A stretch of DNA of 64,000 nucleotides, from contig JACRIJ010000031.1 in the NCBI GenBank assembly GCA_016220095.1, forward strand, positions 31,127 through 95,126. The letters are read 5' to 3'. The position numbers and the translations under genes are program-made. This document shows, piece after piece, positions 43,771-52,382 of this stretch. Within the stretch, counting starts at the first letter, position 1, and every line of letters begins with the position of its first letter. The notes beneath the pieces were generated by a model. That model worked only from the letters and a program-made list of their open reading frames with translations, had not been told where the DNA came from and did no database searches. This stretch comes from Planctomycetota bacterium. GTDB lineage: Bacteria; Planctomycetota; MHYJ01; JACQXL01; JACRIJ01.

Positions 43771-43806
43771 CGGAGTTACGGGGTTACGGGGTTGCGGGGT
43801 TAAGGA
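43763..43806. repeat. 8-nt tandem array (GGGTTACG)
   Basis: Five near-identical octamers in tandem. The HEAT gene stop (TAA) lies in the first unit. Confidence 0.8.
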
Positions 43807-44200
43807 GCAGGGGCGAATGGCCATTTGCACTTGCTACGGGGTTCAGGTTTTTTGCGCAGAAGTTTACAAACCACAGTTACTTTCGTCGCGTCACTTGGCG
43901 CTCTTGACGTCCTCTGCGGCTTATTGCGTTCGTCCATCGATTCGGACGTACGACGGCCGGAATAAACCGCTAAGAGCGCAAAGAACGCAAAGACGACGGA
44001 TATTCGTCTCGTCTTAGCGAGCTAAGTACGGCTAAATTGCAATCAAGTATCCTTAATTTCTGATTTGGTCGCGGCTATGCTGCTTTATAGTCTAAATCCT
44101 CAACTTCCGCATGAAAAGCATGGAAATTTAAGAATTAAAATTTTTGTGAAATACGTCATGGAAATCTTAATTCTAAAATCTTAAACTTAAATTTTTTAGT
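43807..44200. repeat. Gene-free convergent region with repeat modules
   Basis: No credible gene. It holds GCGCAAAG/AACGCAAAG octamers (43975-43996), the TTGGTCGCGGCTATGCTG module (44065-44116; near-identical to 16442-16493), and AAATCTT/AATTCTA heptamers (about 44156-44203) that end at the larA stop codon. Confidence 0.65.
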
Positions 44201-45466
44201 TTATTTGGGCATTACCGAATTTCCGTCCGGTATGGCGTAGATTTTTTTATTGCTAAAGGCGTTTATTATATCCTCGGCCTGGCCGATATCCGTCAGCGGT
44301 TTCAGGCCCATCAGGCCCACGTCTTCTTTGCTCATTCCCGAATAGAGATATATATTAAATTTGTCCGATTTTGCAAGGGACGACAGCACTGTGTTGCCAG
44401 GGACTTCAAATTTTCTGCGCAATCGCTTTTCAATGACAGCAGGACTGCCGGCCTTGAACCACTGCTTTATTCTTTCCGAACCGAATCCATCCACGCATTC
44501 GGCAAATACCAGCATCGTGCCGCCGGGCTTCAGGGCTTTTGAGGCGGTTTCTATGGATTTGTGCGCCTGCACATAGTTTATATCGCGCGGATAGCCGCCG
44601 GCGGAAACTATTACGCAGTCTGCGAGGCCTTTAATTTTTGCGTGATACAGGCGGTCCAATTCCTTACACGCGCGCAAATGGGATTTTTCCATGTCTCCGG
44701 CGAAAATCCCGGCAATGTTCTTGTCCGTGTCAAGTATAAGGTTTATTGAGAAATCCACGCCGAGTAATTTTGCGGATTCAAGCATGTCTTCATGCACCGG
44801 ATTCCCTTTCAGCATGCCGCTTATCGCCAGAGGGTTTTTACCGCCTTTGTCCGGCGGATTGAATACAAGGCTGTGGTTCTGCTGGATGCTGTTATATCCG
44901 GCCACTCCCGGCATGATCGTTTTCCTTCCCCCGTTGTAACCTGCATAATAATGGTAACCGGCGATGCCTATTGTTATGACCTTGTCGGCATTGAAGACAT
45001 GCCTGTTGTAATATACTTCAGTGCCGCGGGCCGTGGCGCCGGCGTAACGCATATTCTTTTCGTCATGGCAGTCATGGTCAATAATTTTATATTGCTTGCA
45101 TGGGATATTGCCGAGTAATGCGGTTTTTTCGGCCTGCGTGTGTCCGGAATGAGTGCCGGTGGCAATTATAAAAGTGATATTGTCTTTTTTTATGCCGGTC
45201 TTATGCAATTCCGCAAGCAGTATTGGCAGAAGCGGTTTAAAGGCATTAGGCCGGGTTTTGTCCGGCACTACTATGGCTACGGTATCGGATTGCTTGACAA
45301 TTTTTTTCAGCGGTTTTGTGCCGTCAGGCCGGGCAAGGGCCTTGCGGAATTCATTTGACGCATTGAATTTGCCGTGTTTTTTGCCGGGAGGCGTGATCAG
45401 CGCAGGCATTATGGCGCCGGTATCCAGTTTTAAGCGGTCTTTGCCGTACAGTATTGATAAAAGCAT
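44201..45466 (-). CDS. LarA family (nickel-pincer racemase) protein
   Basis: 421 residues from ATG 45466, one nt after the ridA stop; the longer frame starts at a TTG inside ridA. LarA-type signatures are VPDKTRPNAFKPLLP, IATGTHSGHTQAE, HDCHDE, YYNRHVFNADKVITIG and AGYNGGRKTIMPG. In LarA these regions bind the nickel-pincer cofactor and hold the catalytic histidines; enzymes of the family racemise or epimerise 2-hydroxyacids. The cofactor genes larB/C/E are not in the window, so the substrate is open. Last gene of a ribD-ridA-larA run. Confidence 0.85.
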   Translation of the reverse strand: MLLSILYGKDRLKLDTGAIMPALITPPGKKHGKFNASNEFRKALARPDGTKPLKKIVKQSDTVAIVVPDKTRPNAFKPLLPILLAELHKTGIKKDNITFIIATGTHSGHTQAEKTALLGNIPCKQYKIIDHDCHDEKNMRYAGATARGTEVYYNRHVFNADKVITIGIAGYHYYAGYNGGRKTIMPGVAGYNSIQQNHSLVFNPPDKGGKNPLAISGMLKGNPVHEDMLESAKLLGVDFSINLILDTDKNIAGIFAGDMEKSHLRACKELDRLYHAKIKGLADCVIVSAGGYPRDINYVQAHKSIETASKALKPGGTMLVFAECVDGFGSERIKQWFKAGSPAVIEKRLRRKFEVPGNTVLSSLAKSDKFNIYLYSGMSKEDVGLMGLKPLTDIGQAEDIINAFSNKKIYAIPDGNSVMPK

Positions 45467-45467
45467 A

Positions 45468-45851
45468 TTATTTTTTTGCGATAATTTCAATTTCCACCCT
45501 TACGTCCTTCGGCAGGCGGCTGACCTGGACGGTTGACCTTGCAGGGCAGTCTTTGGTGAAAAATTTCGCGTAGATTTCGTTCATGCCCGCGAAATCGTTC
45601 ATGTCAAGAAGGAATACGGAGGTCTTGATTACATCCGGAAAAGAATAGCCCGCGGCGGTGAGTACGGCCTCCGCGTTTCTAAGGACGCGTTCGGTCTGCG
45701 CCTTAATGTCGCCCTGTACCGGTTGGCCGGTTGCCGGGTCAAGCGGTATCTGGCCGGAGAGGTAAAGGAATCCGTCAATCATGACGGCCTGCGAATAAGG
45801 CCCTATGGCCTTGGGAGCGCTGTCGGTGGCGATGGTCTTTTTGTTCGGCAT
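45468..45851 (-). CDS. ridA: RidA family enamine/imine deaminase
   Basis: 127 residues, the family length. ATG 45851 with AGGAG eight nt upstream. The catalytic Arg105 is in CPARSTVQV. Tyr and Gly in [12 protein letters not shown] and the final EIEIIAKK strand match the RidA trimer fold. It hydrolyses reactive 2-aminoacrylate and other enamines formed by PLP enzymes. It lies between ribD and larA. Confidence 0.95.
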   Translation of the reverse strand: MPNKKTIATDSAPKAIGPYSQAVMIDGFLYLSGQIPLDPATGQPVQGDIKAQTERVLRNAEAVLTAAGYSFPDVIKTSVFLLDMNDFAGMNEIYAKFFTKDCPARSTVQVSRLPKDVRVEIEIIAKK

Positions 45852-45871
45852 TTGAAGTTCTCCTAATAATC

Positions 45872-45912
45872 GCACAAATCTCAAATTACAGATTTCAGAT
45901 CTTAAATCTGTC
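45872..45912. repeat. 7-nt-phased array (AGATTTC/AAATCTG type)
   Basis: About five heptamers in the ribD-ridA gap, which encode the final codons and stop of ribD. Confidence 0.6.
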
Positions 45913-47017
45913 TTGGGTATTCGACCTCGCCCATGATGAGCGCGTCTTCGTTCATTTGTTCAGCGAAAATCCTGCGTATCCTGATGGCCTCGGAAATCTT
46001 TATTGCGTTTTTGCCGTTAACGGCCGGAAAGGCCTCGGGGTCGGCTAATATTTCAGGTCCTATGAAGACGATGACCTTATCTATGAGCCGTTCCGCGAAC
46101 GCGTCCGCGATCAATTTCGGTCCGCCTTCAAGGAATACCTTGCCTATGCCCTGTTCAAGGAGTTTTCCGGACAAGGCGGTGAAATCCACACGGCCGTTTT
46201 TTTCGGCTATCTGGAGTATTTTACATCCGTGTTCAAAAAGCGCTTTAATATTTTTTTCATCCGCCTTTTCACTGACAGCTACGTAGGTTTCGGATTTATT
46301 GATGGTTTTAATGATTTCAGAATCAAGAGGCAGGCGGCCCTGCGTGTCAACGATTATTCTTTTAGGGTTCCGGTTGCTTCCTTCAGGTCCCAGCAGGCGC
46401 GGATTGTCGGTTAGTACAGTGCCGATTCCGGCCATTACCGCGCCGGCCTTGAGCCGGAAATTTTTCGCGAATTCGCGTGTCCGGGCGTCGGTTATCCACA
46501 TTGAATTACCGTATCTATCGGCTGTTTTGCCGTCAAGCGTCATTGCCCATTTTGCGATGTAGTACGGCATGTGTTCAATATGGTTTTTGAAAAATGGCGC
46601 GTTAAGCCTTTTGGCCTCTTTTTCAAGCACGCCCTCAATTACTTCAATGCCTGCCTCCTTGAGTTTTTTTACGCCTTTGGAATGGACGAGGGGATTAGGG
46701 TCAAGGCATGCGATGACGGCTTTGGTTATGCCGCTCTCGATGACCGCGTCAACGCAGGGCGGGGTTTTGCCGAAATGGGAGCATGTTTCAAGGGTGACGT
46801 ACAAAACGGCGCCCTTGACACTGCCTGTGGCGGTATTGATGGCGTTCACCTCGGCGTGCGGGCCGCCGAAATATTCGTGGTAACCCTTGCCGATGACTTC
46901 GCCGTCTTTTACGATGACGGCGCCGACCATGGGATTGGGTTCCACCTTTCCTTCGCCGTGAGCGGCGAGTTCAAGCGCCATGCGCATATATTTGTCATGA
47001 GGGGTTTCTAAAGGCAT
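45902..47017 (-). CDS. ribD: Bifunctional riboflavin biosynthesis deaminase/reductase RibD
   Basis: 371 residues. The N-terminal CMP/dCMP-deaminase-type zinc domain has His54 and catalytic Glu56 (PHAEVN), Cys79 ([13 protein letters not shown]) and Cys88. The C-terminal reductase domain (about 145-365) contains [24 protein letters not shown] and VFLEGGPKL. It catalyses the second and third steps from GTP to riboflavin. No ribosome site precedes the ATG; instead TATAAT lies 8 nt upstream, so the message may be leaderless. Confidence 0.95.
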   Translation of the reverse strand: MPLETPHDKYMRMALELAAHGEGKVEPNPMVGAVIVKDGEVIGKGYHEYFGGPHAEVNAINTATGSVKGAVLYVTLETCSHFGKTPPCVDAVIESGITKAVIACLDPNPLVHSKGVKKLKEAGIEVIEGVLEKEAKRLNAPFFKNHIEHMPYYIAKWAMTLDGKTADRYGNSMWITDARTREFAKNFRLKAGAVMAGIGTVLTDNPRLLGPEGSNRNPKRIIVDTQGRLPLDSEIIKTINKSETYVAVSEKADEKNIKALFEHGCKILQIAEKNGRVDFTALSGKLLEQGIGKVFLEGGPKLIADAFAERLIDKVIVFIGPEILADPEAFPAVNGKNAIKISEAIRIRRIFAEQMNEDALIMGEVEYPRQI

Positions 47018-47025
47018 AAAGTACG

Positions 47026-47056
47026 ATTATAAGATTTAAAGATTAGAAGATTCCAA
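47026..47056 (-). promoter_or_regulatory. Possible leaderless promoter of ribD
   Basis: TATAAT lies 8 nt before the ATG. The best -35 candidate, TTGGAA, is 19 nt upstream, longer than usual and inside a repeat array, so this is weaker than the others. Confidence 0.4.
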
Positions 47057-47137
47057 GATTAAAGGATTCTGCGATTAAAAGATTAGATATTTTCACGTTG
47101 TAATCTTCCAATCTGAGAATCTTGGAATCTGCAATCG
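47030..47137. repeat. 7/8-nt-phased array (AAAGATTA type) between two minus-strand genes
   Basis: AAGATT words occur every 7-8 nt in the first half, and their complements (AATCTT) in the second half. It could fold into a long imperfect hairpin, and it ends at the dehydrogenase stop codon. Confidence 0.75.
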
Positions 47138-47980
47138 CTAATAGCCATAGAATCCTTTCCCTGTTTTCTTGCCAAGCAAGCCGGCGGTTACCATTTGTTT
47201 GAGCAGAGGCGGCGCGACGTATTTGGTTTCCTTGAATCCTTCGTAGAGCACATTGGCGATGTAGAGCACGGTATCGTTCCCAATGAAATCCGAAAGCGTA
47301 AGCGGGCCCATGGGCATATTACAGCCGTTTTTCATGGCAGTGTCGATATCTTCTTTTGTGGCGGTTCCGGATTCAAGGGTTCTTATCGCATCGAGCAGGT
47401 AAGGTATTAACAGGTAGTTGACTATGAACCCAGGCCTGTCTTTGGTTGTAACGATGGCCTTGCCGAGAGAAGCCGAGAGTTCTTTTATTGCTGTATAGGT
47501 TTCATTGCTTGTCTGCAGACCCAGGACTATTTCAACGAGGTTCATTATAGGAACGGGGTTAAAAAAGTGCATTCCGATGACCTTATCGGGCCTTTTGGTG
47601 GTTGAGGCTATATCCATTATGGAAATAGATGACGTATTAGTCGCAAGGATGGCGCCGGCAGGGCAGATTTTATCCAGGGTTGAAAATACCCGTTTTTTTT
47701 CGTCGAAATTTTCAATTACTGCTTCAATGGCGATATCAACGTCCCGGAAATCTTCAAGTTTTGCAGTGCCTTTCAGGTTGGACATGGTCTTTTCCATGGC
47801 TTCTTTAGTGAGTTTGCCTTTTTCAACGTTTTTGGAGAGGTTTGCCTTGATGCGGTCAAGGCCTTTATTAAGGAATTCCTGTGAAACTTCGTTTACGAGC
47901 GTGGGGAAGCCGTTTTGCGCGCACAACTGAGCGATGCCGCCTCCCATCTGGCCGCATCCGATGATGCCGATTTTTTTCAT
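47138..47980 (-). CDS. 3-hydroxyacyl/3-hydroxybutyryl-CoA dehydrogenase
   Basis: 280 residues. A perfect AGGAGG ribosome site precedes ATG 47980. The Rossmann motif GCGQMGGG is at residues 8-15 (GxGxxG). Family motifs are NTSSISI, HFFNPVPIMNLVEI with the catalytic His, and NRLL-like DRPGFIVNYLLIPYLLDAI with GCNMPMGPLTLSDF. It oxidises 3-hydroxybutyryl-CoA with NAD(P), in butyrate/PHB or fatty acid metabolism. No thiolase or crotonase is nearby. Confidence 0.94.
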   Translation of the reverse strand: MKKIGIIGCGQMGGGIAQLCAQNGFPTLVNEVSQEFLNKGLDRIKANLSKNVEKGKLTKEAMEKTMSNLKGTAKLEDFRDVDIAIEAVIENFDEKKRVFSTLDKICPAGAILATNTSSISIMDIASTTKRPDKVIGMHFFNPVPIMNLVEIVLGLQTSNETYTAIKELSASLGKAIVTTKDRPGFIVNYLLIPYLLDAIRTLESGTATKEDIDTAMKNGCNMPMGPLTLSDFIGNDTVLYIANVLYEGFKETKYVAPPLLKQMVTAGLLGKKTGKGFYGY

Positions 47981-48433
47981 AAATATCCTCCTTTTAAACA
48001 ACTGATTGACGGGTTACTTCTCTATTTAACAATAGATTAAACGGATTAAACCGACTTTCTTTGAGGTTCATTCCGTCCGTCGTACGTATCCCAGTACTCG
48101 GATCCCGGATTTGCTTGCGACTACGCTACTTTATATAAATATAATACTGAATAAACTAAAACAAGTCAAACAAATTCGGGAAATTATACAAAGGTTTAGT
48201 AAAGGATGGTTCTAAGTTTTCCCGTAGTATTTTGTAGGGACAGAATATTATTTCTGTCCTTAGAGTAATTGTTGGTTAACATGGCCGATAGTGTGTAATA
48301 GCCGGGATAACAATTTTCCTAATCTCTTGATACGCAGATAGATGGGTTTTTGAACGTTCGGTGCGGAAGTGTGTAATATGAAATTCTGTGCGGGTCAAGG
48401 GGCGGGTGGGTGGGGAATACGTAAGGTTTTTTG
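47981..48433. repeat. Gene-free region with four repeat modules
   Basis: In order: an inverted copy of the TTTAATCTGTTG module (48009-48052); a divergent GCGACTACGCTACTTTATA module (48111-48134); a segment related to 63822-63873 (AGTAAAGG...GGGACAGAATA, 48198-48252); and copy B of the TATTACACAC element (48281-48400). No gene seen. Confidence 0.65.
48281..48400 (-). repeat. TATTACACAC paired element, copy B
   Basis: Two TATTACACAC boxes about 80 nt apart, with conserved internal words CGAACGTT, GTATCAA and TTAGG. Matches copies A (52139-52240) and C (49252-49338). Confidence 0.75.
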
Positions 48434-48461
48434 TTGCAGGCGCATAAAGGAATATTATAAT
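48434..48461 (+). promoter_or_regulatory. Promoter of the SanA/DUF218 gene
   Basis: TTGCAG, 16-nt spacer, TATAAT; leader of about 45 nt. Confidence 0.6.
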
Positions 48462-48512
48462 CCTGACGATTTAGTTGTTAGGGAGTCGTATTGTTTTGAA
48501 GGTTGAAGTTAT

Positions 48513-49214
48513 ATGCTCAAAAATCGTTTATTTATATGGATGCTAATGCGGTTGCATGCGAAGATTGTATGTAAATTGCTTTTGCTGTTCATTTTGCTGT
48601 CGGCAGGCGTATTGCTATTCGCTAATTTTAGTGTTAAAAGGTATTCTTGCAGTTTTGTTTATGCCGATGCTTCTTCCGTGCCCGAATGCGGGGTAGCGCT
48701 TGTGCTTGGCGCAAAGGTATGGCCGGACGGCAGAATTTCAGATATTCTCCATGACCGTCTCATGATCGCGGTTGAATTGTACAAAAACAACAAAGTACGT
48801 AAAATCATCGTTTCGGGCGACCACGGTACTGAGAATTATGACGAGGTTAACACCATGAAAAATTTCCTCGTATCAAACGGAGTTCAAAAGGAAGATGTGT
48901 TTCTTGACCATGCGGGATTTTGCACTTACGACAGCTGTTACAGGGCGAAGCATATTTTCGGTGTTTCATCCGTGGTGATAGTGACAAACGAGTTTCATCT
49001 TCCGCGCGCGTTGTTTCTTGCAAGGAATATGGGGCTGAATGCGGTCGGCTGTAAATCGGATCTGCGTGCCTATGATCTTGCCGGTTACCACAGCCTGCGC
49101 GAGTCTGTTGCGCGATGCAAGGACTGGTTGAACGTAAAACTATTCAATCCGTATCCGAGGTTCCTGGGCCCTAAAATAGACATCTCCGGCGACGGCAAGG
49201 TGACCGACGGATAA
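48513..49214 (+). CDS. SanA/YdcF-type DUF218 membrane protein
   Basis: 233 residues. One N-terminal transmembrane helix (about 18-42) is followed by the DUF218 domain: ALVLGAKVWPDGRISDILHDRLMIA, KIIVSGDHG, EDVFLDHAGFCTYDS, VVIVTNEFHLPRA. In E. coli, SanA and YdcF/ElyC are inner-membrane proteins affecting the envelope barrier; biochemistry is unclear. It is alone between repeat elements and ends convergently to the next gene. Confidence 0.87.
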   Translation: MLKNRLFIWMLMRLHAKIVCKLLLLFILLSAGVLLFANFSVKRYSCSFVYADASSVPECGVALVLGAKVWPDGRISDILHDRLMIAVELYKNNKVRKIIVSGDHGTENYDEVNTMKNFLVSNGVQKEDVFLDHAGFCTYDSCYRAKHIFGVSSVVIVTNEFHLPRALFLARNMGLNAVGCKSDLRAYDLAGYHSLRESVARCKDWLNVKLFNPYPRFLGPKIDISGDGKVTDG

Positions 49215-49251
49215 ATGCCATTTTGACATCAGGCGGGTATGCGGGATGAAT

Positions 49252-49338
49252 CTCTTGTAACTTGTTGATATGCAATATGATGTGCCTTCCAAACGATCGT
49301 TTGGTAGTGTGTAACATAGAACTCAATGCAGGCCAGGG
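49252..49338 (-). repeat. TATTACACAC element, copy C, with a perfect 16-bp palindrome
   Basis: Retains one TGTTACACAC box and the GATATGCA and CCAAACG words. The core CCAAACGATCGTTTGG (49289-49304) is a perfect palindrome here but degenerate in copies A and B. Confidence 0.7.
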
Positions 49339-49353
49339 TGTTTTATTGCGGTT

Positions 49354-50556
49354 TTACTGTTTTTTGTTGGCCAGTTCCTTAGCTTTTTTGATTTTTGCGC
49401 GCAGGGATTCGTTTATTTTTCTGGCGTATTCGCCGCCGTTTGGTACGGCATGGATGGCTTCTTTTTCTCCTCTTACGCCTGATGGGTATACCTTCCTGGT
49501 ATTATCAACGAAAAGTTTATTGTTGAGCAGTATTTCCATAAAATCCGTTATTGCCGGCAGGAAAGCCATTGCTTCAGGCTCTTCTTGCGCTGAATTGAGC
49601 GCGTTGCTAAATATGGAAATAGCTTCATCTGCGATCAACCATTGTACGTCGTCATTCGCCTGTACCATTTCGTCGCCGGGAATCAGGATTTGCCCGTCTT
49701 TGCGTTCGCCGATGTCGATGAGCTTTTTGCATAATTGCCAATACAATTTGCGGTCATGAAGCATGGCGCGTTTTGCCAGCGTTTGCGTATCTTTCCATTG
49801 TTTAGGGCCCTTGTTGTATTCCTGGAGCAGGGCCGAATAATCTTTTACCGGGTCAAACATTATCAAAATATCGTCGCTTTTGGCGGGTTCAATGTCGGTA
49901 AACGTCCATATGACGCGCCCGTCCTGAAATACTGCCGCGTCGGGCCTTGAGATGCTTATGATATTCTGCGTGGCAAGATTGTCTTCAAACGAAAGCGTGA
50001 TTACAGCCTTGCCGATAACGCCTTTCCAGCTTGAGCCGGTATGCAGAATGTATCCGGCAGACTGGCCCCCGGTTGAATAAAATCCATCTTTTTCCCAATC
50101 TGTCCACTCTACCCTGTAACTAACCTCGTCTGTGGATGTTGAATTTTCCCGATAAACATTTTCCCATGTGACCCAGTAGTCGTTTACAGGTTTATTATGA
50201 TCTATTTCTCCGGCCGACAGGTTTATTATTGAAGTATCAAGTTTTTTACCGGAGGATATTGTCTGGAAATCTTTCATGATGTCAGGGTAATATCCCATTG
50301 GGAATCCTTCTTTAAGGCTTATTTCCGTGCCGGTATTTTTCATGTGGAAAACCGCCTTGACTTTCAGGGACGTTTTGCCGAGGATTAGGAAGACCTCTTC
50401 CGACTGCATTTCAATCTGTTCTGTCGCCTTCTCTAATGAGGCAAGGTTTTGCCCGCTGGTTGTTCTCATCGGTGCTTCGTCGCCTATAAGCAGGGTGCTT
50501 GCGCTCATAAATATGGTTATTAAGACTGCGGCTGTTGTTGCAACGTGCTTTTTCAT
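49354..50556 (-). CDS. Secreted protein, probable target of the adjacent ECF sigma factor
   Basis: 400 residues with a signal peptide (about 1-25, cleavage near IGD). The extracytoplasmic part begins with beta-rich sequence (VKAVFHMKNTGTEISLKEGFP), loosely like DUF4424-type domains. The C-terminus is helical and charged. No enzyme motif seen. AAAAAGGAG precedes ATG 50556. Its promoter (50615-50653) matches that of the ECF sigma gene base for base in the key boxes, so it is probably induced by that sigma factor. Confidence 0.75.
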   Translation of the reverse strand: MKKHVATTAAVLITIFMSASTLLIGDEAPMRTTSGQNLASLEKATEQIEMQSEEVFLILGKTSLKVKAVFHMKNTGTEISLKEGFPMGYYPDIMKDFQTISSGKKLDTSIINLSAGEIDHNKPVNDYWVTWENVYRENSTSTDEVSYRVEWTDWEKDGFYSTGGQSAGYILHTGSSWKGVIGKAVITLSFEDNLATQNIISISRPDAAVFQDGRVIWTFTDIEPAKSDDILIMFDPVKDYSALLQEYNKGPKQWKDTQTLAKRAMLHDRKLYWQLCKKLIDIGERKDGQILIPGDEMVQANDDVQWLIADEAISIFSNALNSAQEEPEAMAFLPAITDFMEILLNNKLFVDNTRKVYPSGVRGEKEAIHAVPNGGEYARKINESLRAKIKKAKELANKKQ

Positions 50557-50614
50557 TGTGTTGACTCCTTTTTATGTTGTTGTGTTAATGTTTACTGTCC
50601 CGTTTAAGGCAGGC

Positions 50615-50653
50615 TGTAACATACTCTCCCCTGCGGGCGTTGAAACCGGTCAA
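50615..50653 (-). promoter_or_regulatory. ECF-type promoter 2 (secreted-protein gene)
   Basis: TTGACCGGTTTCA, 11 nt, GGAGAGTA, then TGTTACA. Identical boxes and spacing to the promoter at 52040-52076. It lies within or next to the anti-sigma stop region. Confidence 0.7.
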
Positions 50654-51486
50654 AAAATTGTTTGCTTTATCAATAAGCGCCATTCCGCGTCAGAAAATCC
50701 GGCGCCTACAAAGGTGATGCGCAGTTCTCCGGATACGCTCTGATGCCAATATTTTTCGTCAGATGCGTTCTTGGACTTAGTTCTTGTTTTTTTTGTATCA
50801 GTATCTTCGAAAATCAACAATTGCTTGGATCCATTTATATAAACTAATAAAGCAGTTTCGGTTTTGTCCGGATTTTGCGATGGCGGAAACCTTTTGGCAG
50901 TCAGGAAACTAAAGCCGTTCGGCAGGTTCTTAGGCAAACGAACAGTGAATTTGAATTGCCCTGAGAAGATTCGTATTGCCTGTTCAAGCAGGCCCGCATC
51001 GGGATTTTTAGTTTCGCCTTCTGCATTTCCGCCCTCCGAATTTCCGCCTTGCTTGCCTAAGCCATTGCTGGCTGGCGGGTTATAAGGCGCGGCCCGGAAC
51101 GGCATAGGAACGGCTGGGGGTATAGTTTCAGCTGTGACCGATAATTGCCACGGAGGCGCCGGCGGAGGCACCATGTTTATGCTCCGATTTATGGCGGCAG
51201 GCGGTTGCGCAAAGAATATTTTTGCAATCAATACTATTCCCAATCCTACAAGCAATATTGCAGCTCCGGCGAGGAAAAACCTGCGGCGCATAAACAATGC
51301 GGGAGTTTTGGATGTGCGGAACTTGAATTCAGCGCCGTAATGGACTGAAAGCCCGCTTTCAAGGAGCATGAAACTGAAGGCTTCTTTACTGAATTCTTCG
51401 TTTTTGAGAAGTTCGTGCCATTGGCGGAGTTCGGATTCGTCCGCATTTCTGTTCAGTATTTTGTGTATCAGTGTGTTATTATCCAT
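50650..51486 (-). CDS. FecR-like/transmembrane anti-sigma factor
   Basis: 278 residues. A short N-terminal cytoplasmic helical region (about 1-65) is followed by one transmembrane helix (about 68-92, after the basic MRRR). A Pro/Ala-rich linker leads to an extracytoplasmic domain of about 110 residues. There is no zinc motif, unlike the other anti-sigma in the window. It overlaps the ECF sigma gene by 8 nt; this, its topology and N-terminus (NRNADESELRQWHELLKN) fit anti-sigma factors of FecR/planctomycete type. Ligand unknown. Confidence 0.78.
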   Translation of the reverse strand: MDNNTLIHKILNRNADESELRQWHELLKNEEFSKEAFSFMLLESGLSVHYGAEFKFRTSKTPALFMRRRFFLAGAAILLVGLGIVLIAKIFFAQPPAAINRSINMVPPPAPPWQLSVTAETIPPAVPMPFRAAPYNPPASNGLGKQGGNSEGGNAEGETKNPDAGLLEQAIRIFSGQFKFTVRLPKNLPNGFSFLTAKRFPPSQNPDKTETALLVYINGSKQLLIFEDTDTKKTRTKSKNASDEKYWHQSVSGELRITFVGAGFSDAEWRLLIKQTIF

Positions 51487-52027
51487 GATTCAGTGAAGCA
51501 GTCCTTTTTTCAACGCATTTTTTTAATTGATTTTTGGTTCGTTTCATACGTGACTCAAGGGCCGGTACGGAGATACCAAGCGTTTGGGAAAGCGCTTCCC
51601 GCCCTGGGTTCTGCGTGTATCGTAATTCCAGCATCTCCCGGTCTTTATTATCAACGAGTTGCAGGCATTTTTTGAGAGCGGTCATGTACGGTGATTCTTC
51701 GGCAGTGCCGCCGGTTCTCTTTAAATAAAATTCTTCGGCCATTTCAAGGGTTTCTTCGTCCATCAGCAGAAGTCGTGATTTGGCCTTTTGCCTGCGAAAG
51801 ACGTTGCGGGCGATTCCGCGCAACCATTTACCGATATCGCCTTCTGGTCCTTGCCGATGGAGTTTGTCTAAGGCGATTATGAGTGTTTCCTGCGTAATGT
51901 CTTCGGCAAGAGACGGATCCTGGCTGATAAACAGCACGAATCGGAACAATGCCGCCTGTTGTGCGGCAATGAGCGCCGATATCGCGCTTTCGCCAAGCCC
52001 GTCAGTAGTCTGTACAGGATTATTCAT
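51479..52027 (-). CDS. ECF sigma factor (second locus)
   Basis: 182 residues from ATG 52027; the frame continues up to a TTG at 52057, but that segment overlaps the promoter -10. Sigma region 2 (ALFRFVLFISQDPSLAEDITQETLIIAL, WLRGIARNVFRRQKAK) and region 4 (LVDNKDREMLELRYTQ, EALSQTLGISVPALESRMKRTK) are present. The form is that of planctomycete/verrucomicrobial ECF factors. The start lacks a ribosome site, and the leader would be about 5 nt. Autoregulation is likely from the promoter. Confidence 0.9.
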   Translation of the reverse strand: MNNPVQTTDGLGESAISALIAAQQAALFRFVLFISQDPSLAEDITQETLIIALDKLHRQGPEGDIGKWLRGIARNVFRRQKAKSRLLLMDEETLEMAEEFYLKRTGGTAEESPYMTALKKCLQLVDNKDREMLELRYTQNPGREALSQTLGISVPALESRMKRTKNQLKKCVEKRTASLNHG

Positions 52028-52039
52028 AATAAGAGCTCT

Positions 52040-52076
52040 TGTAATACTCTCCTTCAAACACCGTGAAACCGGTCAA
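52040..52076 (-). promoter_or_regulatory. ECF-type promoter 1 (sigma factor gene)
   Basis: TTGACCGGTTTCA, 11 nt, GGAGAGTA, TTACA. Same boxes and spacing as at 50615-50653. This is expected of an autoregulated ECF promoter. Confidence 0.72.
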
Positions 52077-52138
52077 GTTGTTTAGTTGTTAGTATTATCC
52101 ATAAGACAACAATCTTTGTCAAGTGAAAATCAAAAATA

Positions 52139-52240
52139 TGGCAGATAGTGTGTAATATGCGGCATGAGCCGTTTCCCTAACCCATTGATACGTAAAATGG
52201 ATATAACTTCCAAACGTTCGTCATGGAAGTGTGTAATATA
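52139..52240 (-). repeat. TATTACACAC paired element, copy A
   Basis: Two TATTACACAC boxes, one at each end, with CGAACGTTTGGAAG, CGTATCAA and GTTAGG between them. It lies upstream of the ECF sigma promoter. The rest of the 325-nt gap to tatD holds the tatD promoter. Confidence 0.75.
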
Positions 52241-52346
52241 ATGGTGCGGTAGTAAGTATCGGGACACCGATAATGAAACGATTGCGGATTTACAGATGAG
52301 GAAGGGCATCGTTCGCTGGCCGGCTGTGAATCCGGTTTAGTTTTGC

Positions 52347-52375
52347 TTGAATGTTTTAGCTTGTTTTGGTAAAAT
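52347..52375 (+). promoter_or_regulatory. Leaderless-type promoter of the TatD/radical SAM gene
   Basis: TTGAAT, 17-nt spacer, TAAAAT, then 7 nt to ATG 52383. Confidence 0.65.
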
Positions 52376-52382
52376 CATAACT

